Positions 21,503 to 34,962 of a stretch of 64,000 nucleotides of DNA are shown here, piece by piece. The DNA is from Rutidosis leptorrhynchoides. Lineage: Eukaryota; Streptophyta; Magnoliopsida; Asterales; Asteraceae. Made by a program: the position numbers and the translations under genes. The notes below the pieces were generated by a model, which saw only the letters and a program-made list of their open reading frames with translations, made no database searches and was not told the DNA's origin. The stretch's first letter is position 1, and each line of letters starts with the position of its first letter. The stretch spans positions 138,005,501 through 138,069,500 of the forward strand of contig NC_092343.1 of the NCBI RefSeq assembly GCF_046630445.1. The letters run 5' to 3'.

Positions 21503-24186
21503 CTAAATCGTACGTTTGATAAAATTGAGACTGATAAGCTTGCGAAGGTTCGACTTTCTCTTTCGACTTTGACTTTGATTTTGAGGCTGTTTTTTAACCC
21601 TCTGAGAAGTAGATTCACCGGTTAGGTCATAAGAAGCGCTACATGTTGTTCGGTTATGACCTGCTTGCTTGCAACGAGTACATGTTCTTACTTTCTTTTC
21701 AGTTTCTTCACCTTGAGATGGAATCCGATCGGTACTTTTTGGGCGTCCAGGTGCTCTTTTCTTTTGAATTGGGGGCTTTACGATTTTCAAGATCTTGGGC
21801 CCTGGATCGGACCATTCGGATCGATGGGGCAAAGGAAGGATGTGTTCGGAATATGTATTTATATAAGTTTGAGACAAGAACCAATGTGATACATAACATG
21901 TAACATCTTCCACTCCGAAGAGTCGTGCTGCTGCCAATACATGTCCGCAAGGTATGCCTGATAATTGCCATTGCCCACATGTACATGTTCTATCTTCTAG
22001 ATTAACGAGGCCGTTTTTCCTTCCATCACGCACCTCTATTAGATTGTTTGTCGATGGAAATGCTTGCCATCTTCTTGATTTGTTCGTCCTCTTACCTAAT
22101 TTACGTTCAACATATGGAGTAACCGTTGAAGTGAGACTAACTGCTTTGTTGTGATGTTTGAAAAACCAATCCTGTATAGAAGCGCGAAAAAATTCCAATA
22201 ACATGCAAACTGGTAGTTTGCGAGCATGTTTGGATAGAGCGTTAATAGACTCTACACTGTTGCTAGTAAGGTATGCATACCTAACATGGCCAGCATGACT
22301 TCTGGACCATTTGTTGAAACCAACGTCATTTAGATACTTGTGAGACGCTTTTAATCTTCGTTGAAATACACTAACATGATCTTGAAAATCTGACAAACGA
22401 TAAGCCTTAACCATTTTCCAATAGTGCCATTCAAAATATTTGAATTTGTTGGACATCGTTTTTATGTTCATGAATAAATGACGTGCGCAAAAAGAGTGAA
22501 AGGCTTCAGGAAACACATTTGAAATACCATGTGCTATTGAAGGAGCACGATCAGAAATAAAGGTAATCTCTGACATACGATTACTCATACCACAACTCTC
22601 TAAATGATCTCTTAGATTGCCAAAAACCATGACCAAACCTCGTTTGTCTCGCCTTCACCAATTCCATAAGCTAATGGCAAAATTCCGTTATTGGCATCCA
22701 TTGCAACAGCGACTAAATTTGTACCCAAGTATCCAGCTTTCAAATGTGCACCATCAACGATGATAATAGGGCGAATATTTTAGACAAATGATCGAATCTG
22801 CATGCAAACAAATCAAATGAGATTGCTATTAGTTTAAGATAAAACAATTGTAGGAAGAGTGATACTTACAACTGCGCCAAAGGACATGTAACACATCACG
22901 AATCTATTTTCATTGTCAGTCACCACATTTGTCATGCTTCCTGGGTTATGAATCTTAATGTTATGAAGATAAATGGGAAGCATTCGGAACGAGTCATCCA
23001 TACTGCCACGAAGCATCTCTATTGCATGACACTTGGCTCTCCATGCTTGATTGTAAGAAATGATCACCCGAAAACGGTTGCCAACATCATCACGTATATC
23101 TTTTGGATTATAGTCTCGATTTGCAGCTTTGAACGATTCCATCAGAATACTTCCTAACACCTTTTTGGAAGCATGTTTATTATTTCCCATAATTTGGGTA
23201 CGTGAGCATGTGTGTACGTCATGCAATTTCTTTACGATGAAGTTGTCAGTGTGGCGTATTTTGTATGCACTACATTTCCACTCACAATTTGGCAACATGC
23301 ATTTAGCAGTGAATCGAGATTTGTCAGACTTTACAGGCTTAATTTGGAAGTTTTCTTCAAGACATTTTGTGTATAGATGGTTTACAAAATCATCCTTGTT
23401 TAAAAAAGTTTGTCGAACTTTAATCAAATCGGATACTCTATAACTGGTTGTTATTTGGCTCGTAGATTCAGTCTCTTGGTCATGCTCACTCAATAAAAGT
23501 GGCATATTCCAGAATACATCCTTTTTTTCTTCCTCTTCTTCATTTTCATCTTCATCTTGATCTTCTCTGTCATTTTCTTCCTCCGAAGCACTAGACGCGA
23601 CAACTGATTCAAAAGGGTGATCTGTTTTTTTAATTTTACATACGTTCTCAACTCCATAGTTGAAGAAATCAAACTCTTCTGTGTTTGGAGGTGGTACTTC
23701 AGGTCGTGCTTCTTCCAAATTGGGTGTCTGAAGGTTTGTGCTATCCTCGTTTGTTGGTAGGTTTTGTTGGACATCGTGTGTTGGTAGGTTTTGATGGACA
23801 TTGTGTATTGGTAGGATTTGCACTGACTGTAAGTTTTCTGGGAGTTGATGCATTGTAACTTTGTCGACAATGTAAATATTAATAGGAGCATTTGATATTG
23901 CATGTTGTAGAAAATCACGAAAGTCTTCATAATCATCAGTAATATCAAAAACAAGATTATCGACAACATATCTCATTGAAACAGGAGCATTAGGTGGCAA
24001 ATTAATTTTTCTAAGAACATTTTTTAACAATATTCTTCGAGTAATTAGTTTTTGGGGAGCAACTGGGAGTTTTAATCGTGTTCTAAAACAATCTAGAGGC
24101 AAATACATAGGTAAGTTATTAATAAATTGAAAAGAACCACCACAACATATATGAATAACAAAGGTTTCATTATCACTAAAACTCAT
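21503..24186 (-). pseudogene. MURA-type MULE transposase, broken
   Basis: This is the DDE transposase of the Mutator superfamily. Exon 1 is 24186-22870 (439 codons from ATG); exon 2 starts at 22797 after a 72-bp GT-AG intron and ends at the TAG at 21503. In order: an N-terminal PB1-like segment; an acidic run (DEDENEEEEEKK); a MuDR-type zinc-binding domain (CMLPNCEWKC, HDVHTC); the transposase core with first Asp in VDGAHLKAGYLG, second Asp in FISDRAP and Glu in NSVESINA; an AT-hook-like KKRAPGRPK; a SWIM finger (CTCGQWQLSGIPCGH); and a CCHC knuckle (CTRCKQAGHNRTTC). Exon 2 has an in-frame TAA at 22780-22782 (minus strand), and one base appears lost near 22620 (the expected frame reads WSWFLGNLRDHL). 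It is therefore not functional as read. All catalytic residues remain. Confidence 0.9.
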
Positions 24187-24364
24187 TATTTAAAACAAAG
24201 AAAGTTACCTTAATGACGCTTGAAATTATATGATTTATGTTGAAATGGTGGAAATGAAGTGAAAATAGAGCTGGTAATACCTTATATGAATTGAAAAAGT
24301 TATCCGTAATAGTACAAAAATCGTACAAAATCTTATCCACGAAATCATGAAAATCTTATCTGGA

Positions 24365-24530
24365 TAAGACGCAAGACGCAAGGCGCAAAGGCGCAAGTCT
24401 CAAGACGCAAGACGCAATACGCAAGGACGCAAGTCTCTTTGTTGCGTTTGTCAGTAACGCAAGGTCGCATGGTCGCAAGATCGCAAAGACGCAAGGTCGC
24501 AAAGACGCAAGGTGTCTTGCGCCTTGCGAG
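24365..24530. repeat. Right subterminal CGCAAG cluster
   Basis: Near-continuous GACGCAAG, GGCGCAAG, TCGCAAAGACGCAAGG and similar units lie upstream of the transposase ATG and adjoin the right terminal inverted repeat. The position fits both transposase binding and promoter function; neither is shown. Confidence 0.8.
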
Positions 24531-24605
24531 GGCAAATTGTCAAACTTTTTTTTTAGGGCTGTCAGTCAACAAGCTTAAAAAAAAGGGTATTTTGGTGATA
24601 ATCCC
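24513..24605 (-). repeat. MULE right terminal inverted repeat
   Basis: This is the inverse of 19283-19375 over 93 bp. It ends in ...GGTGATAATCCC and is followed by the ttttttttg target duplication. Confidence 0.93.
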
Positions 24606-24767
24606 TTTTTTTTGCTGGAAACCAGGCCACAAAGGCAAAAAAAAAATGTATATGAATCCTATTATAAATCAGCAAAAAAAAATAAAAAAATAAAATCAAG
24701 GGGACAAAAATGGTGAATAGTTACTTTTGGACCAGTAGCAGGAAGGCATTCCACAAATAAAGTATAG

Positions 24768-24834
<67 letters not shown>

Positions 24835-25474
24835 GAGACACCATGAAAATGGTGATATCAAATTTCCATGAGTTTTAAATCATGTCTGAAATTCAATTTA
24901 GATTGGAGAAATGATTTCTATTTATTTTAGAATATGGGTAGGATTGTCTACATCTTACCTATTTCATACTCTATTTATATAAGATTGGGTTTTGTTGTTA
25001 TTATTGTGTATTATATGGATATGGATTTACTTTATCTACATATCCATTTTAGAAAGAACCCATTGTTAAGAGAAAACAAAACTTAATTTAAAGCTTTTTG
25101 TTTCTTTTTCAGGTTATATTATGTTATAAAAGTCATCTTCTCGACTTGTTTTATGCCAAAAAAATAGCTTTCTTTATTTGACACGTTATTAGAAGGAATG
25201 AAAACTTACTTTTCGAGGAAAAATTAGGGATTTTATTTTAGTGATAAACTACAAGTTAATCCGAACACAATTTCCTTATATTATTACTTTCTCCATCTCA
25301 AATTAAATCTCTTATTGGTGTCCGACTAACAGTTTTAGATAAAATACAAATGAATGACCTTTCAAGCTTACCATAAATATATCCCTATTCTAAGGCTAAA
25401 TTGGTGTAACAAAATCATGTACAGTAAAGACATAATAATTTACATTAATAACCGTAAATCTCTATTGTCTAATA
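24606..25474. other. Intergenic or copia 3' LTR region, unresolved
   Basis: After the MULE come A/T-rich filler and an (ATA)n tract (24767-24834). The part nearest 25474 should contain the 3' LTR of the minus-strand copia element, but I could not fix its ends. TGTTAAGAGAAAAC near 25053 and TCTAATA near 25474 are weak candidates. Confidence 0.4.
24767..24834. repeat. (ATA)n microsatellite
   Basis: A pure ATA/TAA tract of about 68 bp. It gives the poly-Ile frame on the minus strand. Confidence 0.95.
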
Positions 25475-26138
25475 GGGTCCCGTAGTCGAAGCGGGAGGAG
25501 GACAGACGTTGAGACTGTCTTGAAAATCATCGAAGAGAATGCTCGGTAATCATTTGGTGAAGATGTCAGCAATTTGATATCGTGATGGGGCGTGTAAAAC
25601 CCGAACTTGTCCTCGTTCCACTTTTTCCTGAACAAAGTGTATATCTAGCTCGATGTGTTTTGTTCTTTGATGTTAAATGGGATTGCTTGATAAGAATATA
25701 GCACTAACATTGTCACAATACACGATCGTAGCTTTTTGAACAGGGTGGTGAATTTCTAACAGTAAATTTTGCAACCAACAAGATTCAGATACTACGTTCG
25801 CAACTCCTCGGTATTCTGCTTCAGCACTGGATCGGGAAAGTGTTGGTTGTCGTTTGGGAGACCATGAGATAAGATTGTTTCCAAGATAAACGAAGTAGCC
25901 TGAGGTTGACCTGCATGTGTATGGACATCCTGCCCAGTCGGCATCTGTGTGACGACCTGAAAATTTCCGACCAAATTTAAACTTAATCTTTATATAATTC
26001 CGACTTGATAAGCAATGAATTTTAATAAATCTTGAACCTCCGAAAAGAGTTTTACACAAGCTTTTGGTCACCCTTTTATTCCGACGATTCACGAACGTCA
26101 TAACTTGATTTAATTGTTTAATTGTTTAATTATTGTGT

Positions 26139-26139
26139 G

Positions 26140-26198
<59 letters not shown>
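26139..26198. repeat. (TA)n microsatellite in solo LTR
   Basis: A near-pure TA tract about 60 bp long lies near the upstream end of the LTR. Confidence 0.95.
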
Positions 26199-26200
<2 letters not shown>

Positions 26201-27727
26201 ATTTATATATATTTAACTTGAAAATATGATAATTAAATATCTCATTAAGTATATTAACAAAGTATTATATATATATTTTCATACTACTAATTTAAAGAGT
26301 TTTCAAACAATATATATATTACTATTTAAACGACGTAATTAAGTTATGTTAAAATGTATTTACATATAATGTATTACGAGTGTAAATACATCCTTACAAG
26401 TATTGAATATACTTTATAATATACCAATACATATAAAGGATAGCTATACTCATATTTTCGTTCAATTTCCTCAAGAATTCTACTCGCATTCATACGGTAT
26501 TTTTACCCGTATTATACATAGCATCTAGAAGTATTTACTATTGGTATATACCAATAGAAATCTGCAATTATTTGTGTAATATGTCATTCATGATCTAATC
26601 AATTTAATATGTCATGCATGACTTAATACAATTTAACTTATCTTAGATATTTTCACTAAAAGCCAAAATTATAAGCTTATAAATAAGGACCATTTTAACT
26701 CATTTTTACTCCACATTTTCTTAAACTAAAAATACACACTTGAATGCTCTCATATCATACTTCAATCTCAGCAACTTTCCTCTTCATAATCAAGGTAAAA
26801 TACTTCTCAAAATCCTTGTTCAATCCCTTATATAGTTGCTATCTTATTATGCTTATAAAACTTGTAAAAACTAGAACTTGTTTTGGTGAACACCAAACTT
26901 GTTTGAAAACTAAGTTAATCCTTCTAACTTAACTCTAATAACACTTATTTATATTTATTATGATGTTATATTAAGTTAATATAAGAACTTATAACTTTTA
27001 CATATGAAGAACACCTTGAAACTTAACATATATCCTTTAATCTCCATTCGGTAAAAAGCGGGCTGTTTTGGGTTGGGAATTAAAAACTTATCTTAGACTT
27101 TGAGTTCGAGGCTAAGACTTTGAAAATATGTTAATATATGTAAATAAGAATTCCAGTATTTTTTTCATGATTTTAGACAAAGTGGAAGTATTTTATCAAA
27201 AATCATATATTGGGTGGATGCCGGAATTTTTCCAAATCTGTCCACCGACACAAAAAGAGGGTAAAGCTCTAACAATTACTACTTGAGATGAACTTTTCGA
27301 ATTGGTTTTTATAAAATTTACTTCTTAAGGAATCCATAGCAACTTGATTCACTTTAAACGGAGTTGTAATGAATATTTGGCGAGCAAAACAAAATCTGCT
27401 AAAATTAACGTTGTATGGACGAAATTTATATTATAAAAACTATATTAACCATATCTTTGTTAACTTTTCCTATATCCTATATATATTTGTACATGTTATC
27501 AGTAGTATACCAAAATATTATAATCTTGGTTAATTCTGTGATTGTATATATGTATAATAACATTCTTGGTACGTCCAAACACAATAAGTATACAATACGT
27601 TTTGATAAATCCTAAGACAATACGTACACAATACATCTTAGTTAATTCTAAGACAATACGTATACAATACGTCTCTGGGTTGATGCAAAGACAATACGTA
27701 TACAATACGTCGTGGAGTAATTCTAAG

Positions 27728-27728
<1 letters not shown>

Positions 27729-27784
<56 letters not shown>
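27729..27784. repeat. (TA)n microsatellite in solo LTR
   Basis: A pure TA tract about 56 bp long. It follows several imperfect CTAAGACAATACGTATACAA-type repeats (about 27555-27720) that form a short minisatellite. Confidence 0.95.
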
Positions 27785-27787
<3 letters not shown>

Positions 27788-30720
27788 GATTATTGGACTG
27801 TTGGACTTTTCGGACTATTTTGGACTACTAACAAAGGACTACTAACAATGGACTACTAACATAAAATGTTAAAAATTATTATATAAGTATTCTATGAACT
27901 TGCTTTATTTTATTCATATGTCGTATTATTATCTGAATCGTTATTATTGTTATAGGTTCGTGAATCCAAGGACGACGGTCATATTTTTAATAAGTTGAAA
28001 ACTTATTATTAATATACTTTTACTACTATGAGTATATAGTCCCATTTTTAAACTCTACAAATATTTTGGGATGAGAATACATGCATTTTATGTTTTACGC
28101 CATAGACACAAGTACTTAAAATATATTCTACGTTGAGTTGTACCACTTTGCATATTTTTCCCTAATAGCTTGGTAACTAATATTTACATGTTGTAAGAGA
28201 ATGTAAGCGCGAATCCTATTGATAGATCTATCGGGTTTGACAACCCCAACCGGGCTAGTCGCTCTAGTATCGTAAACAGTTGCATAGTACTTCATTTTTA
28301 CTACACTTGGTACAGTGTAGGGAGATTTCATAATAAAGAGAATATGCCACATTAATGGTTAAGTATGGTTACCGAAGTGCTCAACAACTTATAGAATACT
28401 TTTATACACTTACGAGTGTACATATATTTATAACTATGAAATCTTGTGGTCTATATTTATATCGATGATAAACCTATATATCTCACCAACCTTTGTGTTG
28501 ACTGTTTAAGCATGTTTATTCTCAGGTCCTTAAGAAAGTCTTCCACTGTTGCATTATCTGAGCAAGCTGTGCATGGAGTCTCATGCCTTTGTTTAAATGA
28601 AGTGTTGCATTCAATACAATCTTTGTCATGTATTATATTCAACATTTATGTCACTTGTGTAGTATTTGGAAACCAATGTATTATGGGGATTATTTCTTAA
28701 ATAATCGCCCACTTGTTTAAAACATGCATAATGTATAATAATGGTGTGTTTTTTTATGAAATGAATGCAATATTTTCTAAAACGTATCATATAGAGGTCA
28801 AATACCTCACTATGGGACTAATGAATAACGTACTGCGTTTATAGTGATATGAACGGGTCGTTTCAGTCTGTATAGGAGATTAGATTTGTGGTTGACGTTT
28901 TGGAGAGAAACATACCATAGTTGATTGTTCCCTTGATATATCTCAATATGCGTTTGAGGGCAGCCATTTATGCTTTGTGTGGATCATGCATATGTAGGCA
29001 AATTTGTTGCACGACATATGAGATATCAGGGCGAGTTAAAGTAAGGTATTGTAGAGCTCTTGCTAGGCTTCGATATAATGTAATGTTTGAGTAAGGAGGA
29101 CCAGCTTGTGAACTAAGTTTAGATTTGTTATCAACATGTGTTTTGCTCATTTTACGATTAGGTATTCCAGCTCGTTCCAGAATTTCTTTAGCATATTTAG
29201 TCTGATTAAGAAATAATCTTTGGTTGGTGCGATGTACGGAGATTCCAAGAAAATAACTGATTGGACTAAGATCCTTCATCGCAAATTTGGTTGCAAGCTG
29301 TGAGATGATAGTGGCCGAAGAGCGCTAGATGAAGTAATTAGAAGAATATCATCTACATATAGAAGAATATAAGCGACATCCTGATCATGCTTGTAAATAA
29401 ATAAGGAGTGATCGCAACGACTGTGTGTGAACCCAGTTGATGATACAAATGTTGCAAACCATTGGTACCAAGCACGAGGGTCTTGTTTTAAGCTGTATAG
29501 TGATTTCTTGAGATGACAAACATGATTAGGATAGTTCGGGTCCCGGAAACCCATTGGTTGGTGCATATATACTGTTTCGTTAAGATTTTCATGTAAGAAA
29601 GCATTTTTAACATCCAGTTGGTAGATTTCCCATGAGTGAGAGAGAGAAATGGTGAGAACAATGCGAATAGTAGTCGGTTTGACAACCGGACTAAATGTTT
29701 CCATACAATTGATGCCAACCTGTTGAGACCTGCCATCACCAACCAAACGAGCTTTGTATCGCTCAAAATAACCGTCAAAATTAAATTTATGCTTAAAAAT
29801 CCACATGGAACAAATTATATGCATATTAGGCGTACGAGGTACTAACTCCCATGTTTTATTACTAATAAGGGCATTAAACTCATCAAGCATGGCATTTTTC
29901 CAGTTATGATCATTTAGAGCTTCGGAAGGAGTACGAGGTATAGGAGATAAAGAAGAGATAGTAGACAAATTAAAGATATTTTTTGGTTTAAAAGTGCCAA
30001 TCATAGAACGTGTTTGCATAGTACGTTGGACATGAGGTGGATTTGAGGGATTTTCTGGTTGTGTTTGGGCTGTTGGAGTGGAAGGATAACATGTTTGTAC
30101 ATGGGACGAACTAGAGGTGGGATTAGTGGAAGTGTGGTCTGTTTGTAATTGGGTCGAAGTGAAGGTGGGATTATGGGCTGAAGTAGATGATTGGACCGTA
30201 GAAGAGGTAGGTGAATGAGCCGTATGAGTGGTAGGCGATTGGGCTGTAGATAATTGTGTGTTTTGGACTAAAGGTGTTGTGACAGGTGATGATGTTTCAT
30301 GTTGGGACAAAGGGTCTATTTGTTGGATAGTATTTGAATTTGTTGTGTTCAAACATAGGTTAGGTAGAGGATTATTTAGATAATGAAGGTTGTTATGTAG
30401 AAAGGAGTAATTTTTAGGATTGGTGTTTGTGGACGATGCAAACGGAAATTTTGTTTCGTCAAATAGCACATGGCGTGAGGTTATAATTTTCTTATTGTTG
30501 AGATCGTAGCAAGTGTAACCACGGTGATTGTTGGGATAGCCGAGAAAACCGCAAGGGGTGGATCTAGGTTGTAGTTTATTGATGGTGGTAAATGGTAGTA
30601 ATGGATAACACAAGCATCCAAAGGTGCGAAGGTGGTTATATTTTGGTATACGTTTATATAGGATTTGTGTTGGTGTGTTGTTGTTAAGGAGTTTGCTAGG
30701 TAAGATGTTGTGTATGTAGG

Positions 30721-32841
30721 TGTAACAACCCTCACTTTTCGACTTCTTAATTACTGAATTAACCCTAGAGTTATATGTCTGACTATATGTATTAAGGGTT
30801 GTTATATACAATTAAATATTGACCGAATAGTAATTTTTAGTCAACAATGTACGCTTAAATAAAAAAATATATTATTAATTTATATAATTTGACATAATTT
30901 AACTAAGTATATAAACTTTGTATCACTTTTATTATTTAGTTAATATATTTAACTATATAATAAATCCAATTATATATAAATGTAATAATATTTACAAACT
31001 TACTAAAGCTATAGTTTAATAATTAAAATCATAAATATTATTAAAAATATAAAATACCAAATTATTTATTATTTTTATGCAAAATTTGTATTTATTAATT
31101 AAATAAAAAAAAATAAAAAAAATAAAATAAAATATTATTGACAAATATTCTTGGAAAAACATTAAATAAATTTGTTTATTTACATAAAAAAAATCCTTAA
31201 AATAAAAAATAAATAAATAAATAAATAAATTACTTTTTAATTAAAAATTGTAATGGAAAAACTACTTTTATTATTTTATTTTGTGCATTATCCCATGACC
31301 TAACATTTAATACTTTTTAATTTTAAAATCCTATTAAGAATTAAATATTTCTTTTTCTTTTAATTATTTTATTTTTTTACCTAATTTTTTCAAGTATAAA
31401 TACCCCTCATTTCTCATTCAAACTCACACCAAAATTTTTCTCATTCTCTCTTTGAAGAATTACTACTAGTAAGTATTCTTTTCTTACTTTTTATTTTTTT
31501 TACTTTTTACTTTTTACTTTTTTACTTTTTACTTTTTACTTCGGTTATTATTTTTACCGAAATATGTAAATAATGTTATAAATTATATGCAATTTAAAAT
31601 AAAATAAATAACATGTATACACTATTACTATTACTAGCACCTATAACCTACTACTTATATTGTAACATAAAAACATTTTGGGATATGTATTAGAGATGTA
31701 TAGATCTTCGAACTTTCTTGACGAATGGTTTCTATGAGATTCTAGGCAGAGAGTTTGGATTTCCGATTTAAAGGGTCCTATGGCTCAAGCCCCTAGATCT
31801 AAATTAGCCATTGGAAGGGAAAGGGGTGATTGGAAGCTTATCTAATACGGCAAGTATCCTAAAATGGAAAACATTGATAAAAGTAGAAACTCTCTAGTCA
31901 TAGAAACTTAGTAAAATAAGAAACTTTCTAAAAATGAAAACTTTATAAAAATAGTAACTTACTAGGAATAGAAACTTAGTAAAACAAACTATACTTAAAC
32001 ACATACTTAAACTTAAACATGGGCAAAACACTTGACTACTCTTAAATGTCAATAGGTTGACTTTCCTGCTCACTCGTTCAACTCTTTATTCCGAGGAATA
32101 ACACTCTCTCTACTTACTAAGGTGAATTCATAGCCCCTCTTTATTGCTAGCAAACTTACTTACTTTACTTGGGGTGAGACACATGCTGTTTTTACTTTTT
32201 ACAATTTAGACACAAGTACCAAACTGTTAAACTATGCTATACCCGGCTATGTCCGACTAAGTCCCTACAGTGATATTTTTAATTGCTGCTGCATGCTTAA
32301 TTATTGGGGGTAGGCCTATTGGGAGTAACGTCCCCGATACATTTGACTAAGTCTTTGTATTACTTGATAATGAAATTAAACCGACAAGGACAGACACAAC
32401 TTGTCATGGGGCAAACTTGAACGTTTAGTCTAAATATCACGCTTTGGCATAACTTTTTGATCCTGCGGGAGATCAACTTTACAAACTAAATCTTGTGGTC
32501 TAAAACACCGACAAACTTTTTGTTAAACCTATGAACTTCACTCAACCTTTTTGGTTGACACTTTAGCATGTTTTGTCTCAGGTGCTGTTTGATTCAAGCT
32601 CTTATACTTACTGCTTATGTGATGTTACTTGGACATAGGATCAAGAGATATCGCATTTATTACTTCTGCATGTGAACATTTACGATATTGTTATTCCTGT
32701 CATTGTAACGACATTTCATTTTCCGCTGCGTACTCATTAAAGTTAAATTCATCATTTAGTATTATTCTCGTTTATTATAATATGTTGGTATGTTTTGATA
32801 ATAGTGACGTTCCTTCCAGACCCTATTGGGAGGACGTTACA
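30721..32841 (+). repeat. Solo LTR nested in copia pol, 2121 bp
   Basis: It starts TGTAACAACCCTC and ends GGACGTTACA, with a perfect 5-bp target duplication gtagg (30716-30720 and 32842-32846). A TATAAATA box is at 31395-31402. The shared downstream LTR module is present in diverged form (ACACAAGTACCAAAC near 32207, GTTGACACTTTAGCATG near 32553, GTCTCAGGT near 32575). No internal sequence remains. Confidence 0.87.
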
Positions 32842-33085
32842 GTAGGTGGCCATGGCTAATGCATAGTGCCAAAAATGGGGAGGTACGGATGAGTGTGCGA
32901 ATAACGTACGTATGATGTTGTTAATGGTACGTATTTTTCTTTCAGACCGTCCGTTTTGTGATGAAGTGTGAGGACATGAAAAACGAAACATCATCCCGTT
33001 TTGTTGACAAAAGGTATGAAAAGATGAGTTCTTGTATTCTCGTCCATTGTCACACTGAAAAGATTTGATGTTAGTAGAGAGTTGA

Positions 33086-33293
<208 letters not shown>

Positions 33294-34962
33294 ATTAAGA
33301 GAAAGAAAAGTGGTAAAGACTTGAGACTTTTGAGCTAAAGGAAAAGTCCACATAAAATTGGAGAAATCATCCAAAAATAGGATGTAATATCGGTGACATG
33401 CAGAAGATGTTATTGGTGATGTCCATACATCACTGTGCAATATATCAAATGGTAAAATAGTAGACGAGGTTGAATCATAAAAAGGCAATTTTATATGTTT
33501 GCCAAACACACAAGATTCACACAAGGAAGAGTCTTTATTACATGTGCTAGAAATAAATGATTTATTTTTAAGTAAACGTAGAATGTTAGCGCCCGGGTGT
33601 CCTAAGCGCTTATGCCACATTTCTTGAGTTATAGCAGCAAAAGTAGAAGGGATATATAGTTGTTTTATTTTGGAAGGCGTGATTGGGTAAAGGTCCCCTT
33701 GACTATCACATCGCATGACTGGTATTCCCGTTGTGTAATCCTTCACAGTAAAACCAAATGGATCAAAAACAATAGAAAGATCCAACAGATAAACGACGAA
33801 CATATATTAGGTTTTTAATAAGATTAGGAACAAATAAAACATTATATAAGTTTAGAGGTAAACATGAAGTAGGGATAGTAGAATGACCATAACCAAAAAT
33901 GGGAAGTTTATTTCCATTGCCAACAATGATGTCTTTAGGACTGCCCATATTATAATAAGATGAGAGCATACCTTGAGACGCGGTCATATGCGTTGAAGCT
34001 CCCGTATCTATATACCACTTTTCATCGGGTGGGTTCATAGACATGGTATGAAGAGCTTCTGTATCAGTGGGTGTATAGTCTGAAAAGGAAGCAACACTGG
34101 CAGCATACGCTTGTTGAGGACGTGGTCCAAGAAGGCCTGCAGAAGGGTAAGGAGCAGTGGTCCTGGCCCAATTTGATGTTGGATAAGGACATGGTGACAT
34201 GCCAAACCGATTAGATGGCCAAGCCTAAGGATAGAAGGGTGGCCCATAAGTATTAGATGAAGGTGGGCCTTGAGTTCTTGGGCATGTGGATGTATTATTG
34301 GTCCAGTAGCTATTATTTCCACCCTTGCCACGATAACGATTGTTTGATCTGCCGCCCCTGTTATTATTTCGACCGCCACGACCCCTAAAATTAGAAGATC
34401 ACCCTCGATGATTTTCATTATAACTAGGGTTATCTGATGATGAATTACTAGAAACCCGGGTGTTGGTAGTGTTCAGAAGAGCAGCACCGGCGGTGATAGC
34501 AGCGTTGTTGGCTTGCCTATTCTTCTTGCTTTCCGCCAGAATCAACTTCGATCTTGCTTCATAAAAACTTGGGAGTTTCTCCATCCGATGAATATAGGTT
34601 CCAACCGTTTCGTAACTTTCGTTTAAACCTGCAACAAGTTGAAGAACCAATCATTTTTCATTAGCGTTTGAACCGACACTAACCATTTGATCGTAGATGG
34701 TTTTGAGCTCTTGACAATATGCTGATACATTGGGGAAATAGTTAAGACGAATGTTTATAAATTGATGTTCAAAAGCCAGTGAACGAGAATGACGATTATC
34801 TTGAAAGATATTTTGAAGGCGAGTCCATGTCTGTTTGACAGTGTAGTCAGGTTGAATAATGGTGGAAAGGAGATCTTTGGAGAGGGTAGCGTATATCCAT
34901 TGAAGGACAATCACATCGACACGGTTCCAGACTTCTTGGGTCATTTTGGTTAAGTCGGATGG

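Larger units (their letters stand above)
19283..24605. mobile_element. Mutator-like element carrying Ulp1 protease (Kaonashi-type)
   Basis: This 5323-bp DNA transposon is bounded by inverted repeats that start GGGATTATCACCAAAAT and by a 9-bp target duplication ttttttttg (19274-19282 and 24606-24614). Because the duplication is T-rich, it is weaker proof on its own than its length suggests. Two convergent genes lie inside: a Ulp1-type protease on the plus strand and a MURA transposase on the minus strand. Short CGCAAG/CTTGCG palindromes pack both subterminal regions, the protease intron and the gap between the gene ends. MULEs with a Ulp1 gene are an established plant group; this copy is broken in the transposase. 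Confidence 0.88.
25948..28865 (+). repeat. Solo LTR nested in copia RNase H, 2918 bp
   Basis: It starts TGTGACGACCTG and ends GGGTCGTTTCA. It splits the copia RNase H region, whose two halves resume on either side. The flanking 5-mers are atctg (25943-25947) and gtctg (28866-28870), a target duplication matching at 4 of 5. A TATAAATA box is at 26678-26685. From about 28060 to 28540 it carries the downstream module shared with other LTRs in the window. No internal domain remains. Confidence 0.85.

Noticed and set aside
25673-26101. A host protein gene with an RNase H-like domain
   Set aside because: DADWAGCP and SRSSAEAEYR are copia RNase H motifs, and the frame runs into a solo LTR.
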